From: Hymenobacter translucens
GTDB taxonomy: Bacteria; Bacteroidota; Bacteroidia; Cytophagales; Hymenobacteraceae
Length of the DNA stretch: 64,000 bases
Direction of reading: 5' to 3'
Assembly: GCF_020685205.1 (NCBI RefSeq)
Contig: NZ_JAJERB010000001.1
Span: 744,001 to 808,000 of the forward strand
Position numbers and translations under genes: made by a program. The notes under the pieces are model-generated. The model searched no databases and was not told the origin of the DNA. It saw only the letters and a program-made list of their open reading frames with translations. Numbering within the stretch: position 1 is the stretch's first letter; every line of letters begins with the position of its first letter. Positions 23,917 to 32,023 of this stretch are shown piece after piece.

Positions 23917-26760
23917 ATGAAAATAGGCATCTTCTTCGGCGGCCCGTCGCGCGAGCGGGAAATCTCCTTTGCCGGCGGCCGCACGGTATATGATAATCTG
24001 GACAAGGCCCTGTTCGAGGCCGTGCCCATCTTCGTGGACAGCCGGGGCAACTTTATTCTGCTCGACTGGCACTACATCTACAAAGGCACCATCCGCGACT
24101 TCTACCCCCCGGTTTCGGCCCTGACGGCTTCGAAGCTGCCGGTGCAGGTGTATCTGGAAAGCCTAGGCGAGCTAAGCCAGGCCGAGCAGGACCGCATCAT
24201 CGGGGAAGTAGGCCGCCGCGTGGCCCCCACCGAGCTGCGGGAGCTGATGGACTTCGCATTTCTGGCGCTGCACGGCCCGGGCGGCGAGGATGGTGCCATC
24301 CAGGGCTTGCTCGAATGGTACGGCATTCCGTACTCGGGCTCCGGCGTGCTGCCTTCGGCCTTCGGTATCGACAAGATTGCCCAGAAAAAGCTGCTGAAAG
24401 CTTTGAACCGCCCCACGCCCGACTACCGGGTGCTCACGGGCGAGGAATGGGATACGGCCGCCAGCCAGGAGGCCATTATGCAGTACCTGGTCCGGGAGCT
24501 GGGCTTGCCGCTGGTGTTCAAGGCGCCCCGCCAGGGCTCCAGCATCGGCATCTCCATCCTGCGCGAAGCCGATCCGGCCAAGTTCGCACAGGCCGTGGAG
24601 CGCAGCCTGTTCCGCAAGACCGTAACCCGGGAGGAGTGGCTCCGCCTGGGCGAGCAGGACAAGCTGGCCTGGGTGCAGCACCTGACCGACATCCGCGACG
24701 GCATCGGCCTGCCGGTGGTTATCAGTGAGTTGCCCGTTGTCAGTAATCCGTTGTCAGCATCGGCTAACGACCTGACAACGGACACCGAACAACGGACAAC
24801 TAAAAATAACATCATCTACCATCCCGAAGCCCTGCTCAGCACGCTCAATGAGCGGCTGCAGACGGCCGGATCGGTCTTGCTGACCAACGTGGACGGCGAG
24901 GCCCAGGTGCTGGTGGAGTCGTTCGTGGCGGGGCGGGAGTTCTCGTGCATCGTGGTGGAAGACCCCAGCGGCCTGCCCCTGGCCTTGCCGCCCACCGAGA
25001 TTGTGAAGGGCGAGGAAATGTTCGACTACCGCTCGAAGTACCTGCCCGGCCTGAGCCGCAAAATCACGCCCATCGACCTGCCCGAGGAGGAAATCCAGCG
25101 CATCCGCGAAGCCTGCCAGGAGATGTTCACCACCTTCGGCTTCCAGGTGTACGCCCGCATCGACGGCTTCCTGGTGCAGGAGTTGCCCGTTGTCAGTTCT
25201 CAGTTGTCAGAGGCAGATCCTCGGAACAGCCTGACAACTGACAACCAACAACCGACAACCAAACTTTTCCTGAACGACCCGAACACCACCTCCGGGATGC
25301 TGCCGGCCTCGTTCTTCTTCCACCAGGCCGCGGAAATCGGGCTCAACCCCTCCCAGTTCCTGACTTACCTGATCCGCACTTCCCTGGCGGCCCGCCGCCG
25401 GGCCGGCATGCAGCCGGTGCGCCTGGCTCAGCTGCTTTCCCGCCTCGACGATGCGGTATCGTCGCGCCGCCACGAGGAAAAGCAGCGCACCAAGGTAGCC
25501 GTGATTATGGGCGGCTACTCGTCGGAGCGCCACATCTCGGTGGAAAGCGGACGGAACATCTACGAAAAGCTCAGCTCGTCGGTCAAGTACGAGCCCGTGC
25601 CGGTATTCCTGACCGGCTCGGCCGCTGAGCATCGCCTCTACGTGCTGCCCATCAACGTGATGCTCAAGGACAACGCCGACGACATCCGCGAGAAAATCGA
25701 GTATGCCGAAGCCGGCCACGACCTGCACCCGGTGCTGGCCCGCATCCGGCAGGAAGCCCAGGTCATCACCAGCACCTACGCCGGCCAGGCTACGGCCCAG
25801 CCCCGCCGCATCTCGTTCGAGGAGCTGGCGGCCCTGGTCGATGAGGTGTTTATTGCTCTGCACGGCCGCCCCGGCGAGGATGGTGCCCTGCAGAAGCAGC
25901 TCGAGCAGTACGGCCTGCCTTACAACGGCTCAGGCGTGGAGTCGAGCAGCATCACCATCAATAAGTTCGAAACCAACAAGCGCCTGCGACAGGCCGGCCT
26001 GCGCGTGGCCGAGCACCGCATGGCAACCCGCCTGGAGTGGGAAGCCGATGCCGAGCGGTTCTACCGGGAGCTGGAGACGCAGTTCCCCTACCCCTTCATT
26101 GCCAAGCCCGCCGACGACGGCTGTTCGTCGGCCGTGAAGAAAATCAAGACTCGGGCCGAGCTGGAAGCCTTTTGCCAGCTGATCTTCCGCGACCAGGAGG
26201 ACCTGCTGACGGGCGCTGCCGAGACGCTGCACCTGGGCTTCAAGGAGGAATTTCCCCGGAAAGACGCCTTCCTGGTCGAGACACTGATTTCCCGCGAGGG
26301 CGCCCGCCACTTCCTCGAAGTAACCGGCGGCCTGCTCACCCACTGGAAAGCCGACGGCACGTTGGACATCGAGGTGTTTGAAGCCTCCGAGGCCCTGGCG
26401 ACGGGCGAGGTGCTCAGCCTGGAAGAGAAGTTCCTGGCCGGCGAAGGCCAGAACATCACCCCGGCCCGCTACGCCCCCGAAGCCCAGGAGCGGCAGCGCA
26501 TCTCCGACGAGGTGAAGCGGGAGCTGAAGCGGGTAGCCGAGGTGCTCAACATCCAGGGCTACGCCCGCATCGACGCCTTTGTGCGGGTGCGCGAAACCGG
26601 CGACGTGGAGGTTATCATCATCGAGGTGAACTCCCTGCCCGGCATGACGCCCGCCACCTGCATCTTCCACCAGACCGCCCTCAGCGGCTATACGCCCTAC
26701 GAGTTCATCGACCAGATCCTGGAGTTCGGCAAGCAGCGCCAGGAGAAAGTGAGGAGCTAG
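23917..26760 (+). CDS. ddl: Tandem-fused D-alanine-D-alanine ligase
   Basis: 947 residues, about three times a normal Ddl half. Two full ligase units: residues 1-520 (MKIGIFFGGPSREREISF .. LHGPGGEDGAIQG .. GSSIGISIL .. LNDPNTTSGMLP) and about 526-947 (KVAVIMGGYSSERHISVES .. LHGRPGEDGALQK .. DDGCSSAVKK .. EVNSLPGMTP). Each has the ATP-grasp glycine loop and the final Asn of the Mg site, so both may be active; in the first the metal segment is LNDPN, in the second IEVNS. Makes D-Ala-D-Ala for peptidoglycan. Two 78-84 bp palindromic repeats are inserted in frame in the first half (residues 271-296 and 422-449). Next gene is a PASTA protein, another wall-related function. Confidence 0.9.
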   Translation: MKIGIFFGGPSREREISFAGGRTVYDNLDKALFEAVPIFVDSRGNFILLDWHYIYKGTIRDFYPPVSALTASKLPVQVYLESLGELSQAEQDRIIGEVGRRVAPTELRELMDFAFLALHGPGGEDGAIQGLLEWYGIPYSGSGVLPSAFGIDKIAQKKLLKALNRPTPDYRVLTGEEWDTAASQEAIMQYLVRELGLPLVFKAPRQGSSIGISILREADPAKFAQAVERSLFRKTVTREEWLRLGEQDKLAWVQHLTDIRDGIGLPVVISELPVVSNPLSASANDLTTDTEQRTTKNNIIYHPEALLSTLNERLQTAGSVLLTNVDGEAQVLVESFVAGREFSCIVVEDPSGLPLALPPTEIVKGEEMFDYRSKYLPGLSRKITPIDLPEEEIQRIREACQEMFTTFGFQVYARIDGFLVQELPVVSSQLSEADPRNSLTTDNQQPTTKLFLNDPNTTSGMLPASFFFHQAAEIGLNPSQFLTYLIRTSLAARRRAGMQPVRLAQLLSRLDDAVSSRRHEEKQRTKVAVIMGGYSSERHISVESGRNIYEKLSSSVKYEPVPVFLTGSAAEHRLYVLPINVMLKDNADDIREKIEYAEAGHDLHPVLARIRQEAQVITSTYAGQATAQPRRISFEELAALVDEVFIALHGRPGEDGALQKQLEQYGLPYNGSGVESSSITINKFETNKRLRQAGLRVAEHRMATRLEWEADAERFYRELETQFPYPFIAKPADDGCSSAVKKIKTRAELEAFCQLIFRDQEDLLTGAAETLHLGFKEEFPRKDAFLVETLISREGARHFLEVTGGLLTHWKADGTLDIEVFEASEALATGEVLSLEEKFLAGEGQNITPARYAPEAQERQRISDEVKRELKRVAEVLNIQGYARIDAFVRVRETGDVEVIIIEVNSLPGMTPATCIFHQTALSGYTPYEFIDQILEFGKQRQEKVRS
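24727..24804 (+). repeat. In-frame palindromic repeat copy 1 inside ddl
   Basis: 78 bp starting GAGTTGCCCGTTGTCAGT and ending CGGACAACTAAA; its ends are mutually inverted (GTTGTCAG against CTGACAAC). Encodes ELPVVS..LS..LTTD..TTK, residues 271-296. Shares 16 bp exactly with the intergenic repeat at 10914. Confidence 0.75.
25180..25263 (+). repeat. In-frame palindromic repeat copy 2 inside ddl
   Basis: 84 bp, same first 18 bases as copy 1 (GAGTTGCCCGTTGTCAGT) and same end type (CCGACAACCAAA). Encodes residues 422-449 with the same ELPVVS..LS..LTTD..TTK pattern. It sits between GFLVQ and LFLNDPN, two strands that are normally joined directly in Ddl. Confidence 0.78.
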
Positions 26761-27072
26761 AAGGCAGGAGCCAGGAGCTGATGGAGCTAGGAGTCAGAAG
26801 ATGTTCAGACGGATATAAAACGTCTGTCATCCTGAGCATTCCGCGCATCAAGCGGCGACGAAGGACCTGAGCACCGCAGAACGACTAGCGACTGAACGAG
26901 TAACAGAATAACGACACGTTCAAACCTGATAAGGTCCTTCGCAAGCGGACGCAAGATGAAGGATGACAATTTATTTACCTCCGGCGCTTCTCCTACCTCT
27001 TAACTCCTAACTCCCCCCGAACCCCTACCTTTCGCCCTCCTAACTCCCAGCTCCTAGCTCCTATTTCCTCTC
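26750..27072. repeat. Nested palindrome: AGGAGCTAG arms around a REP-like pair
   Basis: Left arm 26750-26807 (words AGGAGCTAG, GGAGCCAGGAGCTG) begins in the last codons of ddl and includes its stop. Right arm 26990-27072 has the complement (CAGCTCCTAGCTCC) and ends at the next start codon. Inside, 26825-26868 (TGTCATCCTGAGC ... AAGGACCT) and 26932-26968 (AGGTCCTT ... GGATGACA) form a REP-like inverted pair, a TGTCATCCTGAGC motif seen in many bacteria. Confidence 0.65.
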
Positions 27073-27075
27073 CTA

Positions 27076-27864
27076 ATGGCTTTTCTCAAATCAGATACCC
27101 CGCTCGACGTTCTCAAGCACCTCGTGGTGATTGGACTGGCGGTGGCCCTGCTGATCTTTGGCTTTTTCTTCGTGTACCTGCCCATCACCACCAACCACGG
27201 CGAAACCATCGTGGTGCCCAAAGTGACCGGCATGCAGCTCGACGACCTGGAAGACTACCTCGACGACAAGGACCTGCGCTTTTTCGTCGACGACTCCAGC
27301 TACAACCCCACCATCCGCCCGTTCACGGTCCTGACCCAGGATCCGGCCCCGGGCGAGCGGGTCAAGGAAGACCGCAAGATCTATATCTCGGTGAGCATGA
27401 AGCGCCCCCCGGTGATTAAAATGCCCAAGCTGGTGGAAGGCTCGATGAAGAATGCCCAGATGATTCTGCGCAGCTACGACCTGATTGTGGGAGAAATCAA
27501 GCTGGTGCCCGACGTACGCCAGAACGCGGTGCTCAAACAGCTGGTGGGCGGCAAAGAAATTGCCCCCGGTGCCCCCATTGCCAAAGGAACCCGCGTGGAC
27601 CTGGAAGTGGGCGACGGCCTGGGCAACCAGGAATTCCCGGTGCCCAACGTAGTGAACATGCCCGCCGACGAGGCTACCACCCTGCTCGTGGGCCAGGGCC
27701 TGCAGGTAGGCGAAATCTTCTACCAGGAGCCCGAGGAAGACGAACTGGAAGGCACCGTCGTGAAGCAGCGCCCCATTGCCGCCCCGGGAGCCTCCATCCG
27801 GATGGGCCAGCTGGTGGATCTGTGGGTAGCCGGCAAGGAGCCCATCAAAGCCCTTCCTAAGTAA
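27076..27864 (+). CDS. Membrane-anchored PASTA-domain protein
   Basis: 262 residues. Short cytoplasmic start, one TM at about 16-36 (LVVIGLAVALLIFGFFFVYLP), then three PASTA units at about 45-112 (VPKVTGMQLDDLEDYL), 115-180 (MPKLVEGSMKNAQMIL) and 188-255 (VPNVVNMPADEATTLL). PASTA domains bind peptidoglycan or beta-lactam-like ligands in kinases and penicillin-binding proteins; here there is no enzymatic domain. Located 315 bp behind the Ddl gene, consistent with an envelope role. Confidence 0.88.
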   Translation: MAFLKSDTPLDVLKHLVVIGLAVALLIFGFFFVYLPITTNHGETIVVPKVTGMQLDDLEDYLDDKDLRFFVDDSSYNPTIRPFTVLTQDPAPGERVKEDRKIYISVSMKRPPVIKMPKLVEGSMKNAQMILRSYDLIVGEIKLVPDVRQNAVLKQLVGGKEIAPGAPIAKGTRVDLEVGDGLGNQEFPVPNVVNMPADEATTLLVGQGLQVGEIFYQEPEEDELEGTVVKQRPIAAPGASIRMGQLVDLWVAGKEPIKALPK

Positions 27865-27988
27865 GGGTATCGGGCGCGGCTGATTTGCCGGCTAGGTGCT
27901 TTCGGTCTGGAGCTCACCGGGCTAACGGCGGGCCGCAGGTGCAATCTTCTTTGTCTTCCTCGCGTTAGACCCGCATAACCAGCTGCGT

Positions 27989-29860
27989 ATGAACTGCCCG
28001 AAACTGCTACTTCTCACCGCCTTCGCCCTGTTGAGTCTGCCCCAGCCAGGTGCGGCCCAAACGGTTGCACCCTTATCGGCTGACCCGGGCCGGGTGACTG
28101 TCCGGCCGGCTGCAGTTCCGGCGGCGCGGCGCGACGTGCAGGCGCTACTGACCCTGCCTTTTTTCGACGACTTTTCCCAGCAGGCTGAAGGCGCCCCCAA
28201 CGCGCAGAACTGGCTGCGCGGGGGTGGCACCCTGATCAACAACCGGTTTCCCAAGGCCCCGCCTTCCCGCAACGTCGCTACCTTCGACGGGCTCGACCAG
28301 AACGGCCGGCCCTACGGTTCCTCCTCCGCGTACAGCGACACCGACACGCTTACCTCGCAGCCCATCGACCTGGGCGGGCTTACGGCAGGCAGCGGCGTAT
28401 ACCTGAGCTTTTTCTGGCAGATGGGCAGCATCGTGGGCCCGCCCGCCAGTGCCAGCTCAAGCCGCAACGTGGCCCTGCAGCTGGAATTCAAGGAAGCCAG
28501 CGGCGCGTGGCGCACGGTCTGGTCGCAGCGCAGCACCGCCGACACGACGAAATTCAAGCAGATGCTGCTGCCCATCAACCAGGCTCAGTACCTGCACAAC
28601 GGCTTCCAGTTCCGGTTTCACAGCCTGGGCAACCTGGCTACTACCCGCGACGCCTGGAGCGTGGACTACATCCGCCTCGACCGCAACCGCACCGCCGCTG
28701 ACTCCTCCTACCGCGACATTGCCACCAGCCGTCCCCTCGGCAGCCTGCTGAAGCGCTACGCCGCCATGCCCGTGTGGCAGTACAACGTGGTAGGCGCCAA
28801 CGAGCTTAACGATCAGGTCCGGACTACCATCAACAACTTCGACAAAGGCCTCGTCAGCCCGCCGGCTCCCACGCCCATCAAGTGGCAGGGTCAGGTGCAA
28901 GTGCTGTCCGGCGGGAGCCCGGTCCGGTTTCTGCGCGACAGCGCCGCCCTGGTAGTCAATGCCTACCAGTTTCCCCTCGTCGGCAACATCCGGAACGCGC
29001 CGCTGCCGGTTACTCCTACAGCCAAGCGCGTACGGCACAGCATCCAGCTGCTGACCAACGAGCCCACGGCAATGACCCTGGCGAACGACAGTATCGGTCG
29101 CGTGACGGAGCTGTCGAACTACTATGCCTACGACGACGGTACGCACGAGGCGACGCTGAACCTGCCGGCCCTGTCGGCCCCGTCGCCGGCCAGCTACTAC
29201 GCCTACCGCATCGACCTGAACCGGGCAGACCAGGTGCGCAGCCTGCGCCTCTACCCCGTGCTGCCGAATGCGGCCGGCCGCCTGATTACCATCCACGTCT
29301 GGCAGGACGCCAACGGCCAGCCGGGCACGGCCCGGGCCACCAAGAGCTTTACGATTCCAACTGCCCTGCCGGCGGGTCAGGCGTTTGTTGATATTCCTTT
29401 TGATCAGGTTGTACCGGTGTCGGGTACCTTCTTTGTAGGCTATGGGCAGCCCTCGACCGGGCAGTTCGTGCAGTTTGGCTACGACATGAACAGCCGGGTG
29501 CCCGACAACTACTTCTTTTACGGCTCCTTCGGCGGCTGGCAGCCTACGTTCACGACCCCGCCCGGGGCGCTGATGATGCGACCGGTGATGACGGGAGTTA
29601 TTACCGCTACGGCCGATGCCAGGGTGGCGGCCTCTTTCAGCCTGTATCCCAACCCCAGCGGGGGATTGGTGCAGGTGCAGGGCACCTACGAGCGCGCCCG
29701 GGTGCTCGATGCCCTTGGCCGGTTGGTGTGGGAACAGCCTGCCGCTCGGGCCGGGCAGCCCGTGCTGGACCTTCAGGTGCTGCGCGCGGGCGTGTACCTC
29801 GTGCAGCTGCAGTTGCCCGACGGACAGGTAGTAACCAAGCGGTTGGTACTTTCGGAATAA
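27989..29860 (+). CDS. Type IX secretion cargo protein with C-terminal sorting domain
   Basis: 623 residues. Signal peptide 1-22 (LLLLTAFALLSLPQPGAAQ). A central beta-rich region without named domain, including an FDDFSQ opening typical of jelly-roll-like surface proteins. The last about 75 residues are a type A T9SS sorting domain: FSLYPNPSGG, ARVLDALGRLVWEQ, LRAGVYLVQLQL, TKRLVLSE. Exported through the Sec and type IX systems and probably cell-surface bound. Substrate or partner unknown. Confidence 0.85.
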   Translation: MNCPKLLLLTAFALLSLPQPGAAQTVAPLSADPGRVTVRPAAVPAARRDVQALLTLPFFDDFSQQAEGAPNAQNWLRGGGTLINNRFPKAPPSRNVATFDGLDQNGRPYGSSSAYSDTDTLTSQPIDLGGLTAGSGVYLSFFWQMGSIVGPPASASSSRNVALQLEFKEASGAWRTVWSQRSTADTTKFKQMLLPINQAQYLHNGFQFRFHSLGNLATTRDAWSVDYIRLDRNRTAADSSYRDIATSRPLGSLLKRYAAMPVWQYNVVGANELNDQVRTTINNFDKGLVSPPAPTPIKWQGQVQVLSGGSPVRFLRDSAALVVNAYQFPLVGNIRNAPLPVTPTAKRVRHSIQLLTNEPTAMTLANDSIGRVTELSNYYAYDDGTHEATLNLPALSAPSPASYYAYRIDLNRADQVRSLRLYPVLPNAAGRLITIHVWQDANGQPGTARATKSFTIPTALPAGQAFVDIPFDQVVPVSGTFFVGYGQPSTGQFVQFGYDMNSRVPDNYFFYGSFGGWQPTFTTPPGALMMRPVMTGVITATADARVAASFSLYPNPSGGLVQVQGTYERARVLDALGRLVWEQPAARAGQPVLDLQVLRAGVYLVQLQLPDGQVVTKRLVLSE

Positions 29861-29966
29861 GGGTTTGGTTTTGGAGCGGGGTTTTTGGATGTTTGCTGCC
29901 GGCGGCTAACTCCACCCCGGAAGCTACGTAAGCCGTCTTTCCTTTCCATAACCACCCCACTTCCGT

Positions 29967-30272
29967 ATGAACGACATCACCTCCCAGGAGCTCAAGCAGC
30001 GCCAGCAGAATGGCGAAACACCCCTCATCATCGACGTGCGGGAGCCGTGGGAAAACGAGGAGTCCCGCATCGACGGCAGCCGCAACATTCCCCTGGGCTC
30101 CCTCCCCGACCGGCTCGAAGAGCTGGAAGATCTGAAAGAACAGGAAATCATTGTGCACTGTAAAGGCGGGGGCCGCTCGGCTTCGGCCAAGGCATTTCTG
30201 GTTCAGCACGGCTTCCGCAACGTGCGCAACCTGCTCGGCGGCATTACCGGTTACCAGCAGGAACAGGCGTAA
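29967..30272 (+). CDS. Rhodanese-like sulfurtransferase domain protein
   Basis: 101 residues, a single rhodanese domain (LIIDVREPWENEESRIDGSRNIPLG-type start at about 15). Active-site loop CKGGGRSASA with the catalytic Cys about residue 65. Cytoplasmic; carries sulfane sulfur as persulfide. Followed by a strong terminator, so it is monocistronic. Confidence 0.92.
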   Translation: MNDITSQELKQRQQNGETPLIIDVREPWENEESRIDGSRNIPLGSLPDRLEELEDLKEQEIIVHCKGGGRSASAKAFLVQHGFRNVRNLLGGITGYQQEQA

Positions 30273-30293
30273 CATCCGGTTTCACTGACTTGC

Positions 30294-30330
30294 AAAGCGC
30301 GGACGCCCTCCTGGGGCGTCCGCGCTTTTT
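30294..30330 (+). terminator. Terminator after rhodanese gene
   Basis: AAAGCGCGGACGCCC pairs with GGGGCGTCCGCGCTTT, then a T run. Confidence 0.9.
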
Positions 30331-30392
30331 GTTATTAGCTGCAACGGAATAAAAATTCCAACCTGATTTTCAACAGATTGCCAAGGCTACTT

Positions 30393-30418
30393 AAATTTAG
30401 TTGCACACAATTAAGTTT
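30393..30418. promoter_or_regulatory. Candidate OhrR operator
   Basis: Inverted repeat AAATTTAGTTG-CACA-CAATTAAGTTT (9 of 11 positions match) directly in front of ohrR, overlapping the likely -33 TTTG (30416-30419). Placement fits auto-repression by the MarR-type OhrR. Confidence 0.5.
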
Positions 30419-30452
30419 GATAAAACTATTACCCCATATTTGCCATAGTTTT

Positions 30453-30902
30453 ATGAAAAAGCAGCCCGCCCCCGACCTCAATTCCCTGCAGAAGCTTGAG
30501 AATCAGCTGTGCTTTCCGCTGTATGCCCTGTCGCGCAGGTTTACCAAGGCCTATCAGCCCCTGCTCCAGGAGCTTGACCTGACCTATCCGCAGTATCTGG
30601 TGCTGCTGCTACTCTGGGAACACGGGCAGCTCACGGTAAAGGCCCTCGGCGAAAAGCTGCTGCTCGACTCCGGCACGCTCACTCCCCTGCTCAAGCGCAT
30701 GGAGCAGCGGCAGTGGGTCAGCCGGCAGCGCGATCCGCGCGACGAGCGTTCGGTCGTCATTGCCCTGCAGCCGCCGGGGAAAGCCTTGCAGGAACGCGCT
30801 ACCCGCATTCCCGAGCTGCTGGCGGCCCAACTCAACATGACCGTTCCCGAGTTCGAGGCCCTGCGCGGCCAGCTTTACACGCTTCTCAACCAGCTGACCT
30901 AA
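30453..30902 (+). CDS. ohrR: OhrR-type MarR regulator of organic peroxide response
   Basis: 149 residues from ATG 30453. Starts LQKLENQLCFPLYALSR, where Cys20 is the redox-sensing Cys of one-Cys/two-Cys OhrR. Winged helix follows: LTYPQYLVLLLLWEHGQLTVKALGEKL, LDSGTLTPLLKRME, DPRDERSVVIAL wing. Represses until oxidised by organic hydroperoxides. The ohr peroxidase gene begins 39 bp downstream on the same strand; a palindrome lies in the promoter. Confidence 0.9.
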   Translation: MKKQPAPDLNSLQKLENQLCFPLYALSRRFTKAYQPLLQELDLTYPQYLVLLLLWEHGQLTVKALGEKLLLDSGTLTPLLKRMEQRQWVSRQRDPRDERSVVIALQPPGKALQERATRIPELLAAQLNMTVPEFEALRGQLYTLLNQLT

Positions 30903-30940
30903 GCGGGCCAGCTTTTCTTCACCTTTATTCACTCTTTCCG

Positions 30941-31378
30941 ATGAAAATCGAAAAAGTCTTTACCGCTCAGGCCAAAGCCAAAGGTGGCCGCGACGGCCAC
31001 GTGTCGACCAACAACAACGTGCTGGACATCGACCTGAGCACGCCGAAGGAAATGGGCGGCCCAGGCAAGGCCGGTGCTACCAACCCCGAGCAGCTCTTTG
31101 CCGCCGGCTACGCGGCCTGCTTTGAAGGCGCCCTGGGCGTGGCCGCCCGCCAGGCCAAAGTGAAGCTGGAAGATGTAACTGTGGAGGCCTTTATCGGGTT
31201 CGGCAAAGCCGAGGACGGCGGCTATGGCATCTCGGCCGACCTGCACGTGAACCTGCCCGGCTTCGATCAGGCCCAGGCTGAGCAGCTGGTAGAAGCCGCA
31301 CACGGCATCTGCCCCTACTCCCGCGCTACCCGCGGCAACATTGAGGTTAACCTGACCACCACGACCAACCCGGCGTAG
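30941..31378 (+). CDS. ohr: Ohr organic hydroperoxide resistance protein
   Basis: 145 residues, OsmC/Ohr fold. Family landmarks: GGRDGHVST, GATNPEQLFAAGYAACFEGAL (peroxidatic Cys) and HGICPYSRATRGN (resolving Cys). Reduces organic hydroperoxides with lipoyl-type thiols. In one operon with ohrR. A second Ohr of similar length is at 40426. Confidence 0.94.
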   Translation: MKIEKVFTAQAKAKGGRDGHVSTNNNVLDIDLSTPKEMGGPGKAGATNPEQLFAAGYAACFEGALGVAARQAKVKLEDVTVEAFIGFGKAEDGGYGISADLHVNLPGFDQAQAEQLVEAAHGICPYSRATRGNIEVNLTTTTNPA

Positions 31379-31508
31379 ACATAGGTACTCGCAAATCCGC
31401 TTTAGCGGCTCCGGCAAACCTGTCAGCAGGCAAGGCCGGGGCCGCTTTTGGTTTTCTTAAGCAGGAAGATGTACTTGCTGGCAGCAACGATTAACTGGCG
31501 TACTAGCA

Positions 31509-32018
31509 ATGGGCAAGCATAAGTTACTGAACGGCCTGCCGCACAACCTGGTCAAAAGCTACTTCAGCACGCTGAACCACTATTGGTCTGGTTATATGGC
31601 TGATTGGCTTACGAATGCAGCAAGAGAGCTAAAGATTTCAGAGGCAAGAATTGATATTTTGAATGAGAAGCTGGAGCCGGCTGAGCTGAATATTTATCCG
31701 CTGCTGGTTTATCTAAAATCCCTGAAGCCAATCATTGCGCGCAACCTGGAAGTCCATGGTTTTCCGCCCGATTTCATCACTGAAGCCACGATTAAGGTTG
31801 TTTTCCCTTCACCCATTACCCATAGCCAAACTATTTACTGCTACGGTTATCTGGTCGACCAAGAAGGACGACACTATGAATCGGGAAGAGTTATTGAGGA
31901 TGCGCTAGAGGCGCCATTCAACCCCTTCGCCATGGGAAGCCTCTATTTCAAAGGCCTTTCCTTTACGCAGCGGATCAGGTCTTTCTTGGGACTTAGTAAC
32001 CAAAGCCGGTCTCATTAG
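31509..32018 (+). CDS. Unknown protein
   Basis: 169 residues, no family recognised. Middle part VYLKSLKPIIARNLEVHGFPPDFITEATIKVVFPSPITHSQTIYCYGYLVDQEGRHYESG looks like a small alpha/beta domain. Visibly AT-richer than the ohr and recQ neighbours, suggesting transfer or relaxed selection. Convergent with recQ, with only 5 bp between stop codons. Confidence 0.6.
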   Translation: MGKHKLLNGLPHNLVKSYFSTLNHYWSGYMADWLTNAARELKISEARIDILNEKLEPAELNIYPLLVYLKSLKPIIARNLEVHGFPPDFITEATIKVVFPSPITHSQTIYCYGYLVDQEGRHYESGRVIEDALEAPFNPFAMGSLYFKGLSFTQRIRSFLGLSNQSRSH

Positions 32019-32023
32019 CCACA

